Part shown: positions 20,360-28,470 of the stretch, in pieces
Layout: each line of letters opens with the position of its first letter
Position numbering within the stretch: position 1 is the stretch's first letter
Source: Lachnospiraceae bacterium
GTDB taxonomy: Bacteria > Bacillota > Clostridia > Lachnospirales > Lachnospiraceae
Length of the DNA stretch: 64,000 nucleotides
Reading direction: 5' to 3'
Assembly: GCA_017441265.1 (NCBI GenBank)
Contig: JAFRYE010000054.1
Coordinates: 1 to 64,000 of the forward strand
Program-made: the position numbers and the translations under genes
Notes under the pieces: generated by a model
Told to the model about the DNA's origin: nothing
The model's input: only the letters and a program-made list of their open reading frames with translations
Databases searched by the model: none

Positions 20360-20554
20360 TTAATTCTCTTCGAAGATGCACGATTTCAACAGTTCGGAAT
20401 TTTCCGACACATCCTCAAATGCACTGCGCATCGCGGCGATATCGGTCTCCAGATCAATGACATCTCCCACTGGAATGCATCATCTTCTGCTTTCAGATAA
20501 GCGGACTTGAGCTCCCCGGCGGAGTGTCGCCCTGCCCCGGATTCGTGCTTCCCC
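20360..20554 (-). pseudogene. Possible small degraded coding remnant
   Basis: The 327-base gap between lemA and queH holds, besides the lemA promoter, a stretch that reads like protein in two frames. One frame gives GELKSAYLKAEDDAFQWEM; a one-base shift continues as IDLETDIAAMRSAFEDVSEN and ends ELLKSCIFEEN at TAA 20360-20362. The shorter 36-codon piece could be read alone from GTG 20470, but no ribosome-binding site is seen. It may be a decayed gene that followed queH; I do not recognise it. Confidence 0.3.
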
Positions 20555-21220
20555 TTACACCGATTTTTCACGGGCCTGCTCCCGCAAAAGCGCGTCTCGC
20601 TTGGAAAATGCGCAGCCGCAATAGTTCTGGCGATACAGCCCGTACACCTCGGAAAGCCTTACGGACTCTGCGTAACCGCCCTTTTTCTTGAAATCCGAAG
20701 CCAGGTATTTCGGCACTTCCGGGTATTCCTCCCCGATCAGCGCTTCGGCCTCCTCGCCGATCCGGTTGAGCAGTGCCGCGTCCTTCTGCGGACTGATCGT
20801 GAGCGTCGTCGCAAAATACTCCGCCCCGGTCTCGGCAGCCATCTTCGCCGTAAAATGAAGTCGCAGCCGGAAGCACGCTTCGCAGCGCAGTCCCCGTTCC
20901 GGTTCCTGCTCCAGCCCCTTGGCAATCTCGTAAAACTCCTCGGGCCGATACTTTGGAACCGTAACCTCCACCGGATACTTCGTCGGCAACTCGGCAACCA
21001 GTCGCCGCAACTCCTCCGCGCGTTTTGCAAACTCCGCCGCCTCCGTGATGTTCGGATTGTAATAACAAACCGTCACCCGGAAATGCTCCGCCAAAACCGT
21101 CAGCACGTAGCTTGAGCACGGCGCGCAGCAAGCATGCAAAAGAAGCGTCGGCACATGATCGCCCGCGTCGACCTTCGCAAGGACTTCCTCCAATTCTTTT
21201 TGAAAATTCCTCTTGTTCAT
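20555..21220 (-). CDS. queH: Epoxyqueuosine reductase QueH
   Basis: Last step of queuosine synthesis in tRNA: reduces epoxyqueuosine to queuosine. 221 residues with the QueH (DUF208) cysteine set: HACCAPCSSYVL near 29-40, the NPNI block, RGLRCEACFRLRL, then TTLTISPQK and a C-terminal NYCGCAFSK. These cysteines bind the Fe-S cluster in characterised members. It is followed, in the transcription direction, by a possible gene remnant and preceded by hisC. Confidence 0.93.
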   Translation of the reverse strand: MNKRNFQKELEEVLAKVDAGDHVPTLLLHACCAPCSSYVLTVLAEHFRVTVCYYNPNITEAAEFAKRAEELRRLVAELPTKYPVEVTVPKYRPEEFYEIAKGLEQEPERGLRCEACFRLRLHFTAKMAAETGAEYFATTLTISPQKDAALLNRIGEEAEALIGEEYPEVPKYLASDFKKKGGYAESVRLSEVYGLYRQNYCGCAFSKRDALLREQAREKSV

Positions 21221-21253
21221 GCTCTCCTTTACAGCCGTGAGCCCGATTCGGGA

Positions 21254-22312
21254 TCAATACGCCGCCAGAATCTCCGTAAGAGCCCCTACAAGCGCTTCCA
21301 TCTCCGCATCGGTTCCCACCGTGATCCGAAGATGATTGTTGATGCGCGGCTTGTTCCAGTAGCGGACAAAGATATCGCGCTTCTTGAGTTCCTCAAAGAT
21401 CACCTTCGCCGGAACACGGTCGTGCGACGCAAAATAGAAATTCGTCGCCGATGGAAGGATTGTGAATCCCAATGCCTCCAGTCTCGGGCGGAAGGCTTCC
21501 CTCGTTGCGACAACTGCCGCGGTGGTCTTCTTCATATATGCGACATCGCGCATCGCCGCAGCACCCGCCTGGATGATCGGAGTGCTCATCGTGTACGAAT
21601 TGTATGCGAACTTCACCGCCTTCAGGGCGTCGATCAGCATCTTCGAACCCATGGCAAATCCGACGCGCAATCCCGCACCGCTGCGGGATTTGGAAAATGT
21701 CTGTACAACCAAAAGATTGTCATATTGATCGATCAGCGGAAGCACGCTCTCCCCGCCGAAATCGATATATGCCTCGTCGATGATGACGACGGAATCCCGG
21801 TTTGCCTCGATGATCCCGCGGATCGCCTCAACCGGCAACGCAACGGAAGTCGGTGCATTCGGATTCGCGATCACGACACCGCCGTTTTCCGTCATGTAAT
21901 CCTCGGGACGGATCCGGAAATTCTCCGTCAGAGGAATCTGCCGATACGGGATGCGGAACAGCTCCGCCCAGACGTCGTAAAACGAATATGTGATGTCCGG
22001 GAACAACACGGGCTTGTCGCTCGCGAAAAATGTCAGGAACGACATTCCGAGCACATCGTCCGAGCCGACGCCGACAAAGATCCGATCCGCCGATACGCCG
22101 TACACCTCGGAGATCGCATTCACCAGCTCCGTCGCGTCCGTATCCGGGTATTTGCGGAACGCCGCTCCGTCCGCAGCCTGCAGGACAGCCACAGCTGCCG
22201 GCGACGGCGGATAGGGGTTCTCGTTGGTATTCAATTTGATGACCTTGCGCTGCGGCTGCTCCCCCGGAGTGTAGGGGGTGACGCGGCGCACGTTATCCTG
22301 CCAGTTTCCCAT
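21254..22312 (-). CDS. hisC: Histidinol-phosphate aminotransferase
   Basis: PLP-dependent conversion of imidazole-acetol phosphate to histidinol phosphate in histidine synthesis. 352 residues: LNTNENPYPPSP at the N-terminus, VIIDEAYIDF for the PLP aspartate region, and the PLP lysine in TFSKSRSGAGLRVGF. Length and motifs fit HisC; a related aromatic aminotransferase is possible because no other his genes are in the window. It lies 11 bases after the following aminotransferase gene. Confidence 0.88.
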   Translation of the reverse strand: MGNWQDNVRRVTPYTPGEQPQRKVIKLNTNENPYPPSPAAVAVLQAADGAAFRKYPDTDATELVNAISEVYGVSADRIFVGVGSDDVLGMSFLTFFASDKPVLFPDITYSFYDVWAELFRIPYRQIPLTENFRIRPEDYMTENGGVVIANPNAPTSVALPVEAIRGIIEANRDSVVIIDEAYIDFGGESVLPLIDQYDNLLVVQTFSKSRSGAGLRVGFAMGSKMLIDALKAVKFAYNSYTMSTPIIQAGAAAMRDVAYMKKTTAAVVATREAFRPRLEALGFTILPSATNFYFASHDRVPAKVIFEELKKRDIFVRYWNKPRINNHLRITVGTDAEMEALVGALTEILAAY

Positions 22313-22323
22313 AATTAATCCTT

Positions 22324-23514
22324 TCAGCGCAATCCGTACTCTGCGGCAAGCGCCTCAAAGCCGGGCAGCGACCGCTCGATCATGTCGTAAGATACGCAAT
22401 ATGCCAATCTCACATAGCCCGGACCGCCAAAGCCCGTGCCGGCTACCATGAGAATACGGTGCTTCTTCGCCGCCGCGACGAAAGCCTTGTCATCGCCGTT
22501 CGGCGCCTTCACGAAGAGATAGAACGCACCCTGCGGCTTGATGCACGTGAAACCGAACTCGGTTAATTTTCCGTACAACAGCTCTCGGTTGCGGTTGTAG
22601 ATCTCCACGTCAACCTTCGCGTCCTGGCAGCGTCCGACCACCTTCTGAATCAGCGAAGGCGCGTTGACAAAGCCGAGCACGCGGTTGGCCGCGGCCGCGC
22701 CGGGGATGATCTCCGCCGCGTCGTCAAGCTCGTCCGGAAGCACCAGATATCCGATGCGCTCGCCCGGAAGCGAGAGCGATTTACTGTAGGAATAGCCCAC
22801 CACGGTGTTGTGGTAATACTTCGTGAGATACGGCACGGTCACACCGTCGTACACCAGCTCACGGTACGGTTCGTCGGCAATCAGATAAATGCTGGTGCCG
22901 AACTCTTTCTCCTTCGCGCACAAAACGGCCGCAATCTCCTTGATCAGCTCCTCGGAGTACACGACACCCGTAGGATTGTTCGGAGTGTTAATGATCAACG
23001 CCTTCGTCTTCGGTGTGATCACCGAAGCAAGCACTTCCGGCACCGGAAGGAACGTATCCGGGTCCGTGGCGGCCGTCACCAAAACGCCGTCCGCGTTGCG
23101 GACGTAGTTACGGTATTCGCCGAAGAACGGGGCAAAGGTGATCACCTCGTCGCCGGGGTTGACCAGAGTCTTGAGGATGACGTTCAGACCGCCGGCTGCA
23201 CCGACCGTCATCAGTATATTTCTCGCCGTAAAATGAGTTCCGAACTCCTTATTCAAATGCCCTGCGATGCTCTCGCGGACATCCTCGAAGCCCGCATTGT
23301 TCATATATCCGTGAAGCACGTTCTCGTTCTCATGGCTGACGATGTCGAGGATTGTCTCGCGGATCTCCTGCGGCGGAACAACGCTCGGGTTTCCGAGGCT
23401 GTAATCGTACACGTTCTCGCGGCCGAATTTCTTCGCCATCTTCGCACCCTCTTCGAACATCGCCCGGATTGCCGAGCCGTTTCTGTTCAGGTCGAGAATC
23501 ATGGAATTAATCAT
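22324..23514 (-). CDS. PLP-dependent class I/II aminotransferase
   Basis: Fold-type I aminotransferase, probably of the aspartate/alanine type; substrate not certain. 396 residues: NVYDYSLGNPSVVPP, INTPNNPTGVVYS, LIADEPYRELVYDG and the PLP lysine in GYSYSKSLSLPGERIGY. I use ATG 23514 with AAAGGAGG eight bases ahead; the frame is open up to 23625 but that part lies in the promoter region. It is co-directional and closely spaced with hisC, so the two may share a transcript. Confidence 0.88.
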   Translation of the reverse strand: MINSMILDLNRNGSAIRAMFEEGAKMAKKFGRENVYDYSLGNPSVVPPQEIRETILDIVSHENENVLHGYMNNAGFEDVRESIAGHLNKEFGTHFTARNILMTVGAAGGLNVILKTLVNPGDEVITFAPFFGEYRNYVRNADGVLVTAATDPDTFLPVPEVLASVITPKTKALIINTPNNPTGVVYSEELIKEIAAVLCAKEKEFGTSIYLIADEPYRELVYDGVTVPYLTKYYHNTVVGYSYSKSLSLPGERIGYLVLPDELDDAAEIIPGAAAANRVLGFVNAPSLIQKVVGRCQDAKVDVEIYNRNRELLYGKLTEFGFTCIKPQGAFYLFVKAPNGDDKAFVAAAKKHRILMVAGTGFGGPGYVRLAYCVSYDMIERSLPGFEALAAEYGLR

Positions 23515-23580
23515 TGTGGTAACCTCCTTTTGCGCTCTCATCGTTTCGTTCCAAAAACAGCGCATACACAGAGTTATTTT

Positions 23581-23609
23581 ACCACGCTGCCATGCGGAAG
23601 TAAAGGCGA
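23581..23609 (-). promoter_or_regulatory. Candidate promoter for the aminotransferase-hisC-queH group
   Basis: Minus-strand TTTACT, 17-base spacer, TAAAAT, about 65 bases upstream of the aminotransferase ATG. Moderate match only; the coordinates mark the two boxes approximately. Confidence 0.4.
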
Positions 23610-23626
23610 AAATGCGGAAGCGCATG

Positions 23627-23655
23627 TTGTGTTTCCCGGCCCGTTATGGTATAAT
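23627..23655 (+). promoter_or_regulatory. Promoter of the AAA+/YbjN-like operon
   Basis: TTGTGT (23627-23632), 17-base spacer, TATAAT (23650-23655), with TGG just before the -10. The AAA+ gene begins 31 bases downstream with a GGAGG site. Confidence 0.75.
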
Positions 23656-23686
23656 CAGAAAATACTGAACATGCGGAGGACCCCCA

Positions 23687-25699
23687 ATGTTAGACGGTAA
23701 GATCGAATTTGATTCCAACTGGATTCTGGAGAACCGGAATACCGAACCGCTCCCCGTAACCACCGTGATCGAAAAGCTTCGCGGACTGTACGGGGACCGA
23801 CTGACCGTGGAGCATGAAGACTTTGCTCTTTTGACATTTTCCATCTCATCGGGAGCGGTCGAACAGACCGCCCAGCAGATCAATTCCCTGCTGCAGAAAC
23901 AGTTCAACTTAAGCGACGGCCGTCAGCTGCACGACTCTGCGACCTCCGTCTACTATGTCTATCCGGAATTGATGCTCGCCATCGGCGCGGGCACACCTTC
24001 GGACAACGTATCCCCGCTCTCCTTTTTCGATTCGATGGTCGGCTGGGACGAGTTCAAGGCTCTGTGCAAAGAGATCTCTTTGGTGGCTCCGCAGATCCGC
24101 AACCACAATACGCAGATCAGTTTCCAGCATCAGAACTATCTCTTCGCGGTCAATGACGGCGCAGGCCTCACGACGGCTCTGAACACATTTGTCGACTTTA
24201 TCACCGCACTTGATCTGTTTCCTTTCTGCAAAGACGCGCCGGTTCAGGAGATCCGCCTCGATGCCAAGAGTGAGGACGGTGCAACTTCCCCTTACGACGC
24301 GATCGCCCGTCTGGGCAAACTGGAATACCGCAACAGCCTCGTCTGCTTCGACATTCGCGCTCTCACGCAGCGCGCGAAGATCAACGATCTGAAAGCGTTC
24401 CTCCGGCAGCTTTTGCCGTACGAGAGCGATTATATATTCGCGTTCCGCGTCTCCTATATTGAACCAAACGCTTTAAAATCCATTCAGGATATCATCAGCG
24501 ATATTCTCTTTCTTCGGACGGTCTCCGTACCGCCGTACACCAATGAGCAATTGAAAAAGGGCGCGATCCTCGCGCTCGGAGATTACAATTTCACCGTCTC
24601 CGATGACGCCTGGGATGTCTTCTTCTCCCGGATCGCCGAAGAGAAAAGCGACGGCCGCTTCTACGGGATGCAATCGGTTCGCAAGATCGTTTGTGAGATC
24701 CTGTGGCTCAAGCATCTCGCAGACTCGAGAAACGCCGACGCGGAAGCCTCGGAAGTTTCCCCGGAGGGATCGTCTTCGGATGAGGCTCCTTCCGAGTCGA
24801 ATGCCGTCATCACCAAGGACGATATCCTCGGTCTTTCCTCGACTTACAGCGAGCACCGCACCTCCGGCTTTGACGAACTTTCCGAGCTCATCGGAATGGA
24901 AGCCATCACGGAGCGGATCCGCGAGATCGTCTCCCAGGTGACTTACGCTCTCAAAGACAAATCCCTCGACCGCCCGACGCTGCACATGCGCTTCACCGGC
25001 GCGCCCGGCACCGGCAAGACCACGGTAGCCCGCATTCTCGGGCGCATTTTCGCGGAAAACGGAATTCTTCGCAACGGCTATTTCTTCGAGTACATGTCCC
25101 GCGACCTGTGCGGTGAATACGTCGGCCAGACGGCGCCGAAGACGGCATCCATCTGCCGCGACGCCTACGGCTCCGTGCTCTTCATCGACGAGGCATACGC
25201 ACTCTACAGCGGTGAAAGCAACTCCGACTACGGTAAAGAGGCCCTGGCGACACTGATTTCCGAGATGGAAAACCACCGTGACGACATGGTTGTCATCATG
25301 GCCGGCTACAAAGACGACATGGACAAATTGATGGAGGGCAACGCAGGCCTTAGGTCCCGCATGCCGTACCAGATTGATTTTCCGGGATATACCAAGCAAC
25401 AGCTGACGGACATCTTCATGCTGATGGTAAAGAAGCATTTTTCGTATGACAACGACCTTGAGCAGACGGCGAAGAATTTCTTCTTCTCCCTCGATCAGAA
25501 CTATATGGACTCGCCGGATTTCGCGAATGCCCGTTTTGTTCGAAACCTCTATGAGCGCACGTGGTCGAAGGCCGCCATCCGCTCGCAGATCAACGGTCTT
25601 GAGAGCATCACGATCACATCGGACGACTTCCGCCAGGCCGCTTCGGAAAATGAGTTCTCCGAGCGGCTGCAAACCCGCCACACGCTCGGGTTTCTGTAA
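23687..25699 (+). CDS. AAA+ ATPase, CbxX/CfqX type, with a long unassigned N-terminus
   Basis: Predicted protein-remodelling ATPase. 670 residues. The C-terminal ~280 residues are a CbxX/CfqX (Rubisco activase-like, EccA/SpoVK-like) AAA+ module: ELIGMEAITERI, Walker A GAPGTGKTT near 439-447, the pore region EYVGQTAPKT, Walker B VLFIDEAYAL near 498, sensor MAGYKDDMD and the arginine-finger region GLRSRMPYQIDFP. The first ~360 residues match no family I know; they contain no membrane helix and are joined by a Ser/Glu-rich linker (about 360-385). The next gene, 31 bases on, encodes a YbjN-like protein. ESX secretion ATPases (EccA) share this AAA+ type, but no other secretion gene is nearby. Confidence 0.82.
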   Translation: MLDGKIEFDSNWILENRNTEPLPVTTVIEKLRGLYGDRLTVEHEDFALLTFSISSGAVEQTAQQINSLLQKQFNLSDGRQLHDSATSVYYVYPELMLAIGAGTPSDNVSPLSFFDSMVGWDEFKALCKEISLVAPQIRNHNTQISFQHQNYLFAVNDGAGLTTALNTFVDFITALDLFPFCKDAPVQEIRLDAKSEDGATSPYDAIARLGKLEYRNSLVCFDIRALTQRAKINDLKAFLRQLLPYESDYIFAFRVSYIEPNALKSIQDIISDILFLRTVSVPPYTNEQLKKGAILALGDYNFTVSDDAWDVFFSRIAEEKSDGRFYGMQSVRKIVCEILWLKHLADSRNADAEASEVSPEGSSSDEAPSESNAVITKDDILGLSSTYSEHRTSGFDELSELIGMEAITERIREIVSQVTYALKDKSLDRPTLHMRFTGAPGTGKTTVARILGRIFAENGILRNGYFFEYMSRDLCGEYVGQTAPKTASICRDAYGSVLFIDEAYALYSGESNSDYGKEALATLISEMENHRDDMVVIMAGYKDDMDKLMEGNAGLRSRMPYQIDFPGYTKQQLTDIFMLMVKKHFSYDNDLEQTAKNFFFSLDQNYMDSPDFANARFVRNLYERTWSKAAIRSQINGLESITITSDDFRQAASENEFSERLQTRHTLGFL

Positions 25700-25730
25700 T
25701 GAATACGATTATTTGATGAGGTGATATATC

Positions 25731-26198
25731 ATGGCAACAACCCAAGAAGAACTGGACTCGAAACGCATGTTCCTGTCCTTAAAGACCGTCGTCGGAGAGC
25801 TGGTGGAAAACTACTCCGTGGAGGAGGAAAAGCAGACCATCTTCTTTCAGGTCAGCGCTGAGCCCTTTGAAGTCGCTTTCAAGATCATGCTGCATCCGTG
25901 TCAGCAACTGATGACCATCTACTCCAAACTCTCGTTCACGGTCGACGAGCAGTACCGCAGCGCGTACTCCATGGCCGTCAACGACCTAAACTACGACCGC
26001 ATGTACAAAGGAACTTTCGATTTCTCGGTACAGAAAGGCATCACGGTGTACCGCATTCCGGTGCCGTACCGTAAGAGTCTGATCTCCCGGGAACTTCTCT
26101 CCGACGCAATCCGCGACACCTTTGACACCGTCACCAAATACAACCAGTATCTGTACGACGTCTCTCACGGTGTGGAAGCTACTATTCCGCAGGAGTAA
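25731..26198 (+). CDS. YbjN-like / secretion-chaperone-like small protein
   Basis: 155 residues, soluble, alternating beta strands flanked by helices, with features resembling YbjN and type III secretion chaperone folds: an N-terminal helix, strand-rich middle (IFFQVSAEPFEVAFKIML), a central AVNDLNYDR helix start and a final long helix. This is a fold-level guess rather than a motif match. The ribosome-binding site GAGGTGA lies upstream of ATG 25731. It is co-transcribed with the AAA+ ATPase and probably its partner or adaptor (inference), and a strong terminator follows. Confidence 0.6.
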   Translation: MATTQEELDSKRMFLSLKTVVGELVENYSVEEEKQTIFFQVSAEPFEVAFKIMLHPCQQLMTIYSKLSFTVDEQYRSAYSMAVNDLNYDRMYKGTFDFSVQKGITVYRIPVPYRKSLISRELLSDAIRDTFDTVTKYNQYLYDVSHGVEATIPQE

Positions 26199-26218
26199 AC
26201 AAACGTTCCCAAAACCAA

Positions 26219-26254
26219 ACGCAGCTGCACGGTGTTCGTGCAGCTGCGTTTTTT
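26219..26254 (+). terminator. Rho-independent terminator of the AAA+/YbjN-like operon
   Basis: Perfect 12-pair stem, ACGCAGCTGCAC with GTGCAGCTGCGT, seven-base loop, then six T. It ends just before the stop of the converging minus-strand lipoprotein gene. Confidence 0.9.
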
Positions 26255-26256
26255 CG

Positions 26257-28374
26257 TTACGGTCTCTTTTCCAGATTTTTCAGGTAATCCTCAGGATTCA
26301 CGATCCCGATATAACTCTCCCAGGGAAGCTCCTCCTCACAGGCACCGCAACTGGGGAACGCCGTCCGGATGATCGCACACAGATACTCGGCTTTCGCCTT
26401 CAGATGTTTGCTGTCCTTGAAGAAGTAATCATTGTGATCGTAGAGATTCTCCAGGATTCTCGCACGATCCTCATTTGCAAAGGTTCGGGAGTATGCATCG
26501 ATGAAGTAGGCATTTTTCGAATCGCTGTAATACGTCCCTTTGTAATCCTCCAGATCGTTGCCGTCTTTGTCGGTGTAAGCGTTGTGGTACGGATACTTGG
26601 AGGAATTCAGTTTCTTGTCCCAGTACTCGTAGAAATATACTTTGTTCAGATCGCAGTACTGCCGGATCCGTGCTTCCATCATGTGCATCGTCTCATGCAC
26701 GAACGTCACGCGGAACTGGTACATATACTCCATACCGAACGCCATGCAGATATCCCTTCCGCCGGTGCTCGTAACCGCCGCCGCGGATTCGATCATCTCC
26801 GTGCCGGTGCGCTGGAAATCATCGCAGAGGAAGAATCGCACACTCTCCTTCTCGTTGCCGGCCATCAACTCCTGCCAGAAGCCTTCCGGGAACTCCGCAG
26901 CAGCCGCATACAACTCGTCCATCGTCGACAGAAGCTGCTCTGCCGATTTCCCCGGTACCATGTGGTATCCGAATACGCTGTCCGGAAGATCCAGCGGCTC
27001 ATAGTGCAGGAAAATGCCGAAATCCTCCATGAAACGATCCGCCATTGCCTCGAGCTTTTCGGTTTGTTCATATGCAGGTTCGTATTTTCCGTATCCGCCA
27101 AGCGGAACACCCTTGCTCGCATCCGGTTTCCAGATACCGATTCCGACGACTTCGTCGTTCGTATCGCAGTCAAACAATACAAGCCCGTTCTCCGTCAGCA
27201 CCGGAGTGCCGAAATAGTCGTAATTACCGATATTCCGGGTGTCCAGTTGCCCGACTCTCCGTCCGCTCGCAAAGTCATACAGGCGGAACGTGCCGTAGTA
27301 ATCGTTCCCGTCAGGCTCGTACCGCTCCGTCAAAAACCTGCTTTCGCGGACGTCGATCATGGTTTCCTGCTCCGCCGTCTTCGGTACGACAAGCATGTCC
27401 GCGGCGTCATCCACCGCATCGGTGAGGTACCATTTTCCTTCGACATCATACAGTCGATACTGGCCGTAAAATGCCGGCGATATGTGGCGGTCCTGACGCT
27501 TGCGCGCCTCCTCCGACGCGAGTTCCACCTCCAGAATATGCTCGCCGAAATGCTTGTCATCCACCGCAAAATACGCCTTCTCCTCATCCATGCGGACCAG
27601 GCGCCGAACGGAGAGATTCTCAAGCGCATAGGAATACAGTTTCTCGCCGTCCGAATTAAAGCAGCACAGCTCTTCCGTGAGCGAACCCGAGCCGCAGGCG
27701 ATCCAGAGTAAACCGTCGTCTGTCATGGCGATCAGCTGTCCGCACGGCACCGCGATCTTGTTCGTCTCCTTGAAATCCATATCATACACATGGACATATC
27801 CCTCGTCGGAAGCGCACAAAGCGACGCGGCCGTCCGACAGCAGACATTCGCTCGGATTCGACCCGTCGTCATACGAGAAATCCAGCGTGTGAATAATACC
27901 CGGAACGCCGATGTGGAACAGAATGTAGCGGTTTCGCTCGAGGTCGAAGTCCGATCCCTCGTAAAATGCGCTGTCGTCATAGGCATTCACCAAAACGAAG
28001 CCGTTATTTTCCAAAATCCTGTTGACGAAACAATACTTCGGAAGATACTCCCGGATCGACAGAATATAAACATCCGGTGCATTGGTACTCTTGTACAAGG
28101 TCTCGACGTTGTACTCCTTCGGCGCGCGGATCGGAGTCGGCGAAGGCGACGGCGTCGGGGATAAAGTCGGCGTGGGTGAAACCGTCGGGGTCGGGGACAC
28201 CGTCGGTGAGGGCGAAGCCGCAAGCGTGCCTGTCAACGACTCTTGCAAAGAACTGTTGTTCTTCCGCGTGCGATTGTTCAGATCGTTCGTTTCGCATCCC
28301 CACACCGTGATCATTGCGATCACCATACATGCGATCAACGTCGCTCGCTTCATCGTTCGTCCGAACTTCATCAT
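26257..28374 (-). CDS. Lipoprotein with beta-propeller-like region and C-terminal zincin
   Basis: Predicted surface metalloprotease. 705 residues: signal peptide with lipobox VWGC, a Ser/Pro/Thr linker of repeated SPTPT units (about 52-82), a long middle of repeated short strands that reads like a propeller or sensor (about 95-430), and a C-terminal region with HETMH near residues 557-561 (VTFVHETMHMMEARI). A possible third zinc ligand is the Glu of FANEDRARI about 70 residues later, as in gluzincins such as lethal-factor-like proteases. I know no named family. It starts with ATG ATG; AAAGGA is just upstream. It follows the MORN-repeat gene in the same direction with a hairpin between. Confidence 0.72.
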   Translation of the reverse strand: MMKFGRTMKRATLIACMVIAMITVWGCETNDLNNRTRKNNSSLQESLTGTLAASPSPTVSPTPTVSPTPTLSPTPSPSPTPIRAPKEYNVETLYKSTNAPDVYILSIREYLPKYCFVNRILENNGFVLVNAYDDSAFYEGSDFDLERNRYILFHIGVPGIIHTLDFSYDDGSNPSECLLSDGRVALCASDEGYVHVYDMDFKETNKIAVPCGQLIAMTDDGLLWIACGSGSLTEELCCFNSDGEKLYSYALENLSVRRLVRMDEEKAYFAVDDKHFGEHILEVELASEEARKRQDRHISPAFYGQYRLYDVEGKWYLTDAVDDAADMLVVPKTAEQETMIDVRESRFLTERYEPDGNDYYGTFRLYDFASGRRVGQLDTRNIGNYDYFGTPVLTENGLVLFDCDTNDEVVGIGIWKPDASKGVPLGGYGKYEPAYEQTEKLEAMADRFMEDFGIFLHYEPLDLPDSVFGYHMVPGKSAEQLLSTMDELYAAAAEFPEGFWQELMAGNEKESVRFFLCDDFQRTGTEMIESAAAVTSTGGRDICMAFGMEYMYQFRVTFVHETMHMMEARIRQYCDLNKVYFYEYWDKKLNSSKYPYHNAYTDKDGNDLEDYKGTYYSDSKNAYFIDAYSRTFANEDRARILENLYDHNDYFFKDSKHLKAKAEYLCAIIRTAFPSCGACEEELPWESYIGIVNPEDYLKNLEKRP

Positions 28375-28400
28375 GCATCCTTTCTGACCTTAACACAATG

Positions 28401-28426
28401 AAAGCGACTCCTTCGGGAATCGCCTT
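28401..28426 (-). terminator. Hairpin after the MORN-repeat gene
   Basis: Minus-strand stem GCGATTCC/GGAGTCGC (one G-T pair) with a CGAA tetraloop flanked by A and T runs of three. The T tract is short, so it may be a weak terminator or an mRNA-end stabiliser between the MORN gene and the zincin gene. Confidence 0.5.
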
Positions 28427-28470
28427 CACCGGTTTTCGACTCAATCATTCATACTTCGGAAAAATGAGCA

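Noticed and set aside
26122-27711. 529-codon plus-strand frame opposite the zincin lipoprotein
   Set aside because: Shadow frame caused by GC-rich codons; no ribosome-binding site, unlikely composition, and it runs through the terminator at 26219-26254.
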